Assembly: GCA_947626725.1 (NCBI GenBank)
Contig: CANQTI010000042.1
Span: 1 to 11,702 of the forward strand
Direction of reading: 5' to 3'
From: an uncultured Eisenbergiella sp.
Lineage (GTDB): Bacteria; Bacillota; Clostridia; Lachnospirales; Lachnospiraceae
DNA: 11,702 bases
Part shown: positions 6,406 to 11,702 of the stretch, piece after piece
How positions within the stretch are numbered: the first letter of the stretch is position 1
Layout: every line of letters begins with the position of its first letter
Program-made: the position numbers and the translations under genes
The notes under the pieces: model-generated
What the model was told of the DNA's origin: nothing
The model's input: only the letters and a program-made list of their open reading frames with translations
Database searches by the model: none

Positions 6406-7506
6406 TCAGCCATTTCCATCCGTTCCATCGCGCGTCAGCACTTCGCCGTCCGCCAGCAGGATCAGTTCCTTTTCCCCGTCGCTGCTTTCGCAGGACAGTT
6501 CAAACGTATGCCGGGTGTGTTCGTAGCGGAGCTTTTCCGCTGCCCTGCCGCCATCCTCCGCCGGCTCATCCCGCCCGGCCATTTGTGCCGCGGCCGTCCC
6601 CTCTCCGCGCAGCCCGGCCGCTTCTTCCCGGCTCAGCTCTTCCAGCGTATCCGGGAAGCGTCCGTGGGCATCGTAGAACGCATGCAGTCCATAATAGATT
6701 CTGCGCAGTTCCCATTTATCCTTTTCAACGGACGGAATCTCATAGCTTTCCATCCCTTCCGTAAAAAAGACAAAGCCCCAGAGTTCAGGATAATGGATAT
6801 TGATCACGCCGGTGGGCGCCCAAACCCAGTTATCCTCCGGAAGGACGCGGCCGTTTTTATCCGTCCGCTTTTCGTAACGGTTCTCTGTAATATCCACCTT
6901 CCACTGTACTCTGGAAAAATTAACGCGGTAAAATTCTCCCGGCCGCGGCGCGCGTTTCGCCGAAGCGCACTCGTACACGGCGGCAAACGGGATCACCACC
7001 TCCGCCGTCCAGCGCCTGTTGTCCGCCGACGGATCATTGAGCCTCCCGTCGATCCGCACGGCCGTCCGCAGGCCATGGATATCATAGCCGTTCAGCGGTC
7101 CGCCCCTATCCCGGTAAGGCTTCGTCAGAAACAGATCCCAAACCGTATTGCGGGCATTCATTTCAAATTCAAAATATTGATGGGTATCGGAGTCCGGATC
7201 GATAAAAATTTCAAAATCGTTGTCATGAAAAATCACGCTGTCCCGTTCCGTCTGATGTCCCCAGATCTCCGTTCCCTCCAGCACGGCGCCGATGTAGAGA
7301 TTTTCATCGTCCCAAAGCATCTTCGCCCGTGTCCGGAATCGGGGCGCAGGGCGGCTTTCGCCCTCAATATCCACAAAATCATCCGTAAATTCCACATCCG
7401 CCCAGAACGCCTTGTCCAGATCGCCGTCCAGCACGAAGGGCTTTGACGCCCTCCTGCATAAATAGACAGGCGGTGCAAAACCGACAATGGGTTTCTGTAT
7501 CCTCAT
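6406..7506 (-). CDS. CBM9-like carbohydrate-binding protein without signal peptide
   Basis: Residues about 20-250 match the family 9 carbohydrate-binding module-like fold. LDGDLDKAFWADVEFTDDFVDIEG, RAKMLWDDENLYIGAVLEG, DNDFEIFIDPDSDTHQYFEFEMNARNTVWDL and WTAEVVIPF are the usual landmarks. The C-terminal part differs: WELRRIYYGLHAFYDAHGRFPDTLEEL (265-291), a low-complexity Ala/Glu/Gly stretch (about 293-325), and a short strand-rich end (HTFELSCESSDGEKELILLADGEV). There is no signal peptide or membrane segment, so the product should be cytoplasmic. That is unusual for a binding module on its own, and it might be a catalytic or ligand-handling protein rather than an adhesive module. GAGGGAGG lies about ten bases before ATG. 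The gene follows the GH18 gene by 18 bp, so the two are surely co-transcribed. Its exact role is unknown. Confidence 0.85.
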   Translation of the reverse strand: MRIQKPIVGFAPPVYLCRRASKPFVLDGDLDKAFWADVEFTDDFVDIEGESRPAPRFRTRAKMLWDDENLYIGAVLEGTEIWGHQTERDSVIFHDNDFEIFIDPDSDTHQYFEFEMNARNTVWDLFLTKPYRDRGGPLNGYDIHGLRTAVRIDGRLNDPSADNRRWTAEVVIPFAAVYECASAKRAPRPGEFYRVNFSRVQWKVDITENRYEKRTDKNGRVLPEDNWVWAPTGVINIHYPELWGFVFFTEGMESYEIPSVEKDKWELRRIYYGLHAFYDAHGRFPDTLEELSREEAAGLRGEGTAAAQMAGRDEPAEDGGRAAEKLRYEHTRHTFELSCESSDGEKELILLADGEVLTRDGTDGNG

Positions 7507-7524
7507 TGCAGTATTCCCTCCCTC

Positions 7525-8541
7525 TCACCTGTTCAGCCGCCCGCGCAAAAATGCCGTCAGCGTGTGGCTCGTATCACAGCCATATTCCCAACACATGATG
7601 CCGCGAAGCCCTTTTTCCTTCAAATAATCCACCTTGTATCCCAGGGATTCCTCATCATCATAGCTGATAAAGCAATCCCCGTTGAACAGCCAGGGGGCCT
7701 TCGCATCGTCATCCCAATACCGGACATAGCCGTTTTTGTTGATATAATTCTCCAACAGCTCCCCGTAATGGGGGCCGCCGGTGCCTGCGCTCTTCGCCAT
7801 CTGACACAGGCCATGGTCCGCCGGATTCACGCCGGTCCAGGTACGGGCATAAAAGGCGGCCCCGATGACCAGCTTTTCCGCCGGAACGCCGGACCGCAGA
7901 TATTCCCGCACCGCCTTGTCCGCACAGACGTCCGATAAATCCGCCGGTGTGGCGTATAAGCTGGTATGGTGCCCCGCGGCGGTGGAAAATCCGCCTCTTA
8001 AGTCATAGGTCATAATCTGTACATAATCCAGATATACAGCGGCCTGTTCCATCTGCGTATTTCGCAGAAAATAGGTATCCCCTCCTGCCGCGATGGAAAG
8101 AAGGTAGCGTTCTGCTTCCCTTGCCTCCATGGCCCTTCTCAGTTCCTGCAAAAGCAGCGTGAAATTCTTCTTATCCGCCGGGTCCGCGCCGATTCCGGCC
8201 ACGGACATACACGGATATTCCCAATCAATATCGATTCCGTCCAGCCCATAGCGCTCCACCAGCTCCATGGCGGTCTGCGCAAACAGCCGCCTCCCCTCCG
8301 GCGTATACGCGGCCTCAGAGAAACCGCCCGCACTCCAGCCTCCCACCGACAGCAGAATCTTCAAATCGGGATTCAGCCTCCGCAGCCGCGGGATGGCCTG
8401 CGCGTATTTGGAATTTTCCCAAACCACTCTGTTCTCCGACACATGGGCGAACGCGATATTGATCACGTCCATACAGACCGCTTCCGCTTCCTGCACATGC
8501 GGAAGCCGGCTGTCTATCACATATTCGATCAGTTGCTTCAT
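7525..8541 (-). CDS. Glycoside hydrolase family 18 (chitinase-like), no signal peptide
   Basis: GH18 enzymes cleave beta-1,4 bonds after GlcNAc in chitin oligomers or in N-glycan cores, using a DxxDxDxE motif. Here it is DGIDIDWE at 101-108, with Glu108 as the acid and Asp106 assisting. Other landmarks are SVGGW (65-69), QIMTYD (175-180), AFYARTW (229-235) and the C-terminal GIMCWEYGCDT containing the substrate-base Trp318. I chose ATG 8541 because GGGAGG lies five bases upstream. The longer frame to 8631 adds 30 Gly/Pro-rich residues that look like leader sequence. The product is 338 residues, a lone TIM barrel with no signal peptide, linker or binding module, so it should act in the cytoplasm on imported oligosaccharides. 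Chitinase-like and endo-N-acetylglucosaminidase-like activities cannot be separated by eye. Confidence 0.93.
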   Translation of the reverse strand: MKQLIEYVIDSRLPHVQEAEAVCMDVINIAFAHVSENRVVWENSKYAQAIPRLRRLNPDLKILLSVGGWSAGGFSEAAYTPEGRRLFAQTAMELVERYGLDGIDIDWEYPCMSVAGIGADPADKKNFTLLLQELRRAMEAREAERYLLSIAAGGDTYFLRNTQMEQAAVYLDYVQIMTYDLRGGFSTAAGHHTSLYATPADLSDVCADKAVREYLRSGVPAEKLVIGAAFYARTWTGVNPADHGLCQMAKSAGTGGPHYGELLENYINKNGYVRYWDDDAKAPWLFNGDCFISYDDEESLGYKVDYLKEKGLRGIMCWEYGCDTSHTLTAFLRGRLNR

Positions 8542-8578
8542 GTTGACCTCCCTGACGGGGCCCGTCTCCGTCCCCGGT

Positions 8579-8615
8579 GCCGCCGGCGGCCCCTCCCCAA
8601 AGCCGGCGGCTTTTT
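8579..8615 (+). terminator. Terminator-like hairpin, plus strand, antisense to the GH18 leader
   Basis: GCCGCCGGC (8579-8587) pairs perfectly with GCCGGCGGC (8602-8610), followed by TTTTT (8611-8615) on the plus strand. No plus-strand gene precedes it. It could stop antisense transcription, or the same stem could act in the minus-strand leader between the transglutaminase-like and GH18 genes. Confidence 0.45.
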
Positions 8616-8699
8616 GCGGCGATGTCCACAAGCGCTCACCCCCCGCTCAAGCCGGCGCCGTCATCGCCTCTTCTGATATTTTGCCCGATGCCGCAAACG

Positions 8700-11180
8700 C
8701 TATCGGCGCTGCAGCGCAGCCAGAAGCTGTGCCGCCGCTCCCACCTGATAGCCGCAGGACGCATATACGCCTCTGCCGTCCTCCTGCACCGCCACGGCCA
8801 ACGGATACCTGTTTTCTTCCGCCTCCATAGCCCTGGCCACTGCGGCCGCGCCGTTCCAATCCGGCGTTTTATAGAGCCGCAGCCCTTCCGCCTCCCGCAA
8901 AAGGCGTTCCAGCGTGCCCGACGCTCTGGGAGGTCTGCGGCTGATCAAAAAAATTTCCTTTTGATGCTCGTTGATCTCTCCGATTCGCTCCAGCATTTCA
9001 TTCAGAATGTGTTCCGTAGGTTCCTCGCCTTCGCAGATCCAGATGCAGACCGCCCGCTGTCCGCCCCGCAGCGCATCCAGCGTCCCGACATCTCCCGTCG
9101 GGGAAATCCCTTCGTCCGCCGTCTGCAGAGGCGCGCCGCCCTCTTCCCCGGTCAGTGCCCCCAACACCACCGGCGGCAGAGGCCGCGCAGCTTCCTGCTG
9201 TCCGTTCTCTATGGGCCGAACCAGGCGTATTTCCCTCTCCCCCGGCTCCAGCGCAAAGCACAGCTCCCGAACCCGCTGGCTGCCGTCCTTCAGCCGCAGC
9301 GGCAGGATCAGCTGGTATTTGCCTGGAACGAGCCGAAGCTCCAGCCTATCGTCCTGCCATTGCGTTTCATGCAGCCATAAATGCCGGTATTCGCCGTTTT
9401 CCAAACGGTTCAGCGCGAAATCAGTCCCATCGTTCCAGGCACTCCCCCCCGCCTCAGCCCGCAGAATCAGTCTCGCTTCCGGCTGCTGCTTTTGCGTTTT
9501 GCCAACTGTATGGAATACGCCGTCCCGGTAATACTGCGCTTCTCCCGTCAAAGGAGCCAGCCGGGCCGGAATGCCGAAGGTACGGGCGATGGCCAGGAAA
9601 AGATTTTTCCGATCCCAGACGCTGCCCTTCCCGCTCTTTGCGGCGTTCACGGGACTGATGCGCAGCGTATCGTAAGCGTCCTCCCGCGGTCTTTTCAGTC
9701 CGGCGCAGACCTCCTCCCAAATCCGTTCCGGCCTTTCCGCAAATGCTTCCCGCTTTTCGGCGAACATTTGCGCAAGCTCCGCCCGCCAGCAGGTGAGCTC
9801 TTCCAGCTCTAACCGGGGATTCAGCACACAGGAGACGAAAATCTCATCCGGGACTTCCGCCCGGCCCGCATAAGCCATGGCATGAACAAAATGCTCTTCC
9901 AGCACCTCCGCCCTCAGATCATAGTAATCTTTCTGCGTCAGCGTTTTCAGAAGCTTTATCCGATACGGATTCCTGTCTTTTTCGAGAAAGGTCATCACTT
10001 CCTCAAAATTGCCTCCCGCAGTGCGCAGGATCCGCGCCGCCTCCGGAAACGCCGCGGCCCGTTCCTCCTGATAATACGAGGCCAGCCGTCTTTCTCTGCT
10101 TTCCTTGCGCTTTTCTGTCACGTCGCCGTCATCCAGGGAAATGTGCGCCGGCTCAGCCCCAGTCCCAGTATCCCTGGAAATGCGCTCTGTCTTGGGCGTG
10201 CCGCCCCGCGGTGCGTAAAAAACGTACTCTGTCCAGACATCTTCCGACACGTGCGTCAGCGTCACACAAAGCTCCCCTTCCCCCTTCACCTCCGTCCGGG
10301 CACACAGCAGTTCCCCCTCCCGCACGCAGGACACCCGCAGGCTCCCACAGCCCAGCCGGATGCAGAAACGTCCGTTTTCATCCGCGGGTATCGTGGCGAT
10401 CGTTCCGTAATGACCGTAGTTGAGCACCTCCAGCTTGATCGGCAGTCCCGCCAGCGGCGTGCCCTCCGGCCCCATCACTGTAAACTCCGCCCGGACAGTC
10501 CGCGCATAGTGCGGGGTTACGTTATAAAAGGAGGCGCAGCCGTTCCGGGCGATCAGGCTGTCATCCGGATGCAGCAGGCCAAAACTCCTGGCGTGTACCA
10601 GCATGGCCCGGGAGGCCGGCATGGCGAACCAGCCCCTGTTCAGTACCGGCTCCGGCTCGCAGGCGCCCAAATACTTCCATATACCGCCGCAGTATACCTC
10701 CACCCAGGCATGGTTGTCATCACAGTGAGACCAAAGCGGTACATATACCTGTCTCGCCGCGAGTCCCACACTGCGCAGCACCGTTACCGCAAAGGTACTC
10801 TCTTCGCCGCAGCGTCCAAATCCGCTTTTGTAAACGGTCATGGCGTTGGCCGTCCTGGCATCGGCCAGATGATAGGTCGCCTGACACGCACACCAGTCGT
10901 TCACCCGAAGCACCGCCGCCTCCGGACTCAGCCCTTCCAGCAGGGGCATCACCAGGTCATAAAAAAACTGCCTGCAATCCTCAATCCTTTCGTTGTTGAT
11001 TCGGTATGCCGCCACATTTTCCAGAAAAATGTCTTCCGGCAGCGCCCGGCACCAGTCCACATTCTCCCGCAGGAAACAGGCATGGCGGGCGAACCCCAAC
11101 AAGGTTTCTTCCGACACGTCCGTCCTGTCACAGTACGGCATAGAACTCCGATAATAGTCCATAATCTTCTTTTCCAGCAT
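8700..11180 (-). CDS. Large transglutaminase-like protein with two transglutaminase-type domains and a thioredoxin-like C-terminus
   Basis: Residues about 95-185 form a transglutaminase-like cysteine domain: GRCGEESTF with Cys124, NHAWVEV with His157, and GACEPEP (172-178) where the third catalytic residue, usually Asp, appears to be Glu175. A beta-sandwich, carboxypeptidase-regulatory-like stretch follows (about 227-310). A second copy of the core motif lies at about 515-547 (SGKGSVWDRKNLFLAIARTFGIPARLAPLTGEAQY). By its GIPAR/GLAAR alignment, the Cys position is Val521, so this copy looks inactive. Residues about 698-826 resemble a thioredoxin-like fold, ending YPLAVAVQEDGRGVYASCGYQVGAAAQLL. 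There is no signal peptide or membrane segment. ATG 11180 follows an AAGGGGG site. It is the first gene of the set with GH18 and CBM9-like. The superfamily includes proteases, cross-linkers and peptide:N-glycanases; which applies here is unknown. Confidence 0.88.
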   Translation of the reverse strand: MLEKKIMDYYRSSMPYCDRTDVSEETLLGFARHACFLRENVDWCRALPEDIFLENVAAYRINNERIEDCRQFFYDLVMPLLEGLSPEAAVLRVNDWCACQATYHLADARTANAMTVYKSGFGRCGEESTFAVTVLRSVGLAARQVYVPLWSHCDDNHAWVEVYCGGIWKYLGACEPEPVLNRGWFAMPASRAMLVHARSFGLLHPDDSLIARNGCASFYNVTPHYARTVRAEFTVMGPEGTPLAGLPIKLEVLNYGHYGTIATIPADENGRFCIRLGCGSLRVSCVREGELLCARTEVKGEGELCVTLTHVSEDVWTEYVFYAPRGGTPKTERISRDTGTGAEPAHISLDDGDVTEKRKESRERRLASYYQEERAAAFPEAARILRTAGGNFEEVMTFLEKDRNPYRIKLLKTLTQKDYYDLRAEVLEEHFVHAMAYAGRAEVPDEIFVSCVLNPRLELEELTCWRAELAQMFAEKREAFAERPERIWEEVCAGLKRPREDAYDTLRISPVNAAKSGKGSVWDRKNLFLAIARTFGIPARLAPLTGEAQYYRDGVFHTVGKTQKQQPEARLILRAEAGGSAWNDGTDFALNRLENGEYRHLWLHETQWQDDRLELRLVPGKYQLILPLRLKDGSQRVRELCFALEPGEREIRLVRPIENGQQEAARPLPPVVLGALTGEEGGAPLQTADEGISPTGDVGTLDALRGGQRAVCIWICEGEEPTEHILNEMLERIGEINEHQKEIFLISRRPPRASGTLERLLREAEGLRLYKTPDWNGAAAVARAMEAEENRYPLAVAVQEDGRGVYASCGYQVGAAAQLLAALQRR

Positions 11181-11238
11181 CGCTTTCCCCCTTACGCCTT
11201 CCGCCGCATGCCTCTTTTGTCACGCGCCCCTTTTCATT

Positions 11239-11260
11239 TATGTTATCTTATAATAACATA
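11239..11260. promoter_or_regulatory. Inverted repeat TATGTTAT-N6-ATAACATA over the -10 box
   Basis: The 8-bp arms (11239-11246 and 11253-11260) are perfect, with centre CTTATA. The repeat overlaps the whole -10 box of the transglutaminase-gene promoter, the expected place for a repressor site. Its half site TATGTTAT resembles the TATGTTTAT/TATGTTAAT arms around the importer -10 box (6173-6204). Confidence 0.6.
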
Positions 11261-11278
11261 TAGGTTTACTTTTGACAA
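11250..11278 (-). promoter_or_regulatory. Promoter of the transglutaminase / GH18 / CBM9-like operon
   Basis: On the minus strand TTGTCA (11273-11278) and TATTAT (11250-11255) are 17 bp apart, each with five of six consensus matches. The start would be near 11243, with a leader of about 60 nt to ATG 11180. Confidence 0.75.
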
Positions 11279-11432
11279 GTTTATATTAACATTTTTCTGA
11301 TTATTTTCTGTTTCTCCTCTCCTCCAGTGCCGCCTGCGGCCGATAAATTGTCCGCCGGACAGCGTTCTCCGGCCATAACGCCTTTTCACGTCTCAACAAA
11401 GGACCGCGTCCAAAAATACCCGATAACACGGC

Positions 11433-11477
11433 AAAAGGCAGGCGCAAAAGAGTCCGAAGACCGCTTTGCCGCCTGCC
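11433..11477 (-). terminator. Rho-independent terminator of the right-edge gene
   Basis: On the minus strand GGCAGGCG (11470-11477) pairs perfectly with CGCCTGCC (11437-11444). With a one-base bulge the stem extends by CAAA/TTTG. It is followed at once by TTTT (11433-11436). It lies about 80 bases after the stop at 11559. Confidence 0.7.
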
Positions 11478-11558
11478 ATAAAACCTGTACATGCTGCTTT
11501 TAATGCAATTACGCTTTCCGATGCGCCCGCGCCGCCGGAACAAAGCGGCCGACTTTCG

Positions 11559-11702
11559 CTAAAACTTTCCCTCCCGGGCGGCATCGTAGAGATCGAACAT
11601 GGTCTCCATAGTCGCCGCCGCATCCGACACGGTGAAAAACTCCCCCGCATCGTAATATTTTTCCAGCAGCGTCTCATGCCCGCTGCCCCAATAAGCCTTT
11701 CC
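11559..11702 (-). CDS. C-terminal end of a probable Gfo/Idh/MocA-family oxidoreductase (5' end outside window)
   Basis: The minus strand is open from the right edge to a TAG at 11559-11561 and encodes 47 residues beginning GKAYWGSGHETLLEKYYDAG and ending MFDLYDAAREGKF. The pattern GxxHxxLLxxYY, then a short acidic stretch, then a helix ending in Y-x-A-A-R-E-G-K-x is what the C-terminus of NAD-dependent Gfo/Idh/MocA sugar oxidoreductases looks like. The nucleotide-binding part is not in the window, so the family call rests on this tail alone. It is separated from the transglutaminase-like gene by a terminator and a new promoter, so it is a different transcription unit on the same strand. Such oxidoreductases are common beside sugar importers, which fits the context. 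Confidence 0.55.
   Translation of the reverse strand, partial: GKAYWGSGHETLLEKYYDAGEFFTVSDAAATMETMFDLYDAAREGKF

Larger units (their letters stand above)
11181..11558 (-). promoter_or_regulatory. Intergenic region upstream of the transglutaminase-like gene
   Basis: These 378 bp hold, in minus-strand order, the terminator of the gene to the right (11433-11477), a GC-mixed stretch in which I see no gene, an ATTAACAT motif (11285-11292, identical to 6196-6203), the strong promoter at 11250-11278 overlapped by an inverted repeat, and the ribosome site of the transglutaminase-like gene. Confidence 0.7.

Noticed and set aside
7525..8631. Longer GH18 start at 8631 giving a possible secretion leader
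   Set aside because: The extra 30 residues are Gly/Pro/Glu-rich with no hydrophobic core, and the ribosome site lies before ATG 8541.
9882..11300. 472-residue plus-strand open frame opposite the transglutaminase-like gene
   Set aside because: It is Arg/His/Pro/Gln-rich, as expected of an antisense shadow of GC-biased codons, with no domain or ribosome site, and it runs through the opposite-strand promoter.
11301..11543. 80-residue Arg-rich minus-strand frame upstream of the transglutaminase-like gene
   Set aside because: It overlaps the terminator hairpin at 11433-11477, has no ribosome site or family resemblance, and looks like chance.
1..11702. Insertion sequences, integrase, att sites or tRNA genes
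   Set aside because: No transposase or integrase motifs, terminal inverted repeats or tRNA cloverleaf were seen. The genes share codon style, so no recent transfer boundary is evident.

Overview
The window reads as chromosomal DNA of a Gram-positive anaerobe, most like a gut Clostridia/Lachnospiraceae species. The evidence is strong purine-rich Shine-Dalgarno sites, a lipoprotein signal of the MKKKLL...LAGCGS type with a Ser/Gly/Glu linker, a glycyl-radical-enzyme activase (an anaerobe marker), moderately GC-rich genes and AT-rich control regions. The taxon is inferred from style, not from a marker gene.

Layout: (1) 1-814, minus strand: glycyl-radical-enzyme activating protein, cut by the left edge. 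(2) 815-1104: divergent control region with a -10/-35 for each side; the plus-strand side has a TTGTTAACAA palindrome between the promoter boxes and a structured GC-rich leader. (3) 1105-2145, plus: LacI-family regulator. (4) 2146-2403: convergent spacer with about 3.8 copies of a 43-bp tandem repeat ending in a strong hairpin. (5) 2404-6099, minus: LplA/LplB/LplC-type ABC importer genes in the order permease, permease, substrate-binding lipoprotein, with no ATPase gene. (6) 6100-6405: AT-rich control region with an extended -10 promoter and TGTTAA motifs. (7) 6406-11180, minus: three genes whose products all lack secretion signals, in transcription order an 826-residue protein with two transglutaminase-like domains, a GH18 glycosidase and a CBM9-like protein. 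(8) 11181-11558: a strong promoter overlapped by an inverted repeat, and the terminator of the next gene. (9) 11559-11702, minus: C-terminal end of a probable Gfo/Idh/MocA-type oxidoreductase.

Interpretation (inference): regions 3 to 8 look like a small glycan or glycoconjugate utilisation locus. The lipoprotein captures an oligosaccharide-like ligand, the two permeases import it using an ATPase encoded elsewhere, and the GH18 enzyme, CBM9-like protein and transglutaminase-like protein act on it in the cytoplasm. The LacI regulator probably controls the locus, since TGTTAA motifs recur at its own promoter, the transporter promoter and the transglutaminase-gene promoter. The most unusual parts are the transglutaminase-like protein (active-looking first domain, apparently dead second domain, thioredoxin-like C-terminus), its pairing with a signal-less GH18 enzyme, and the tandem palindromic repeat.
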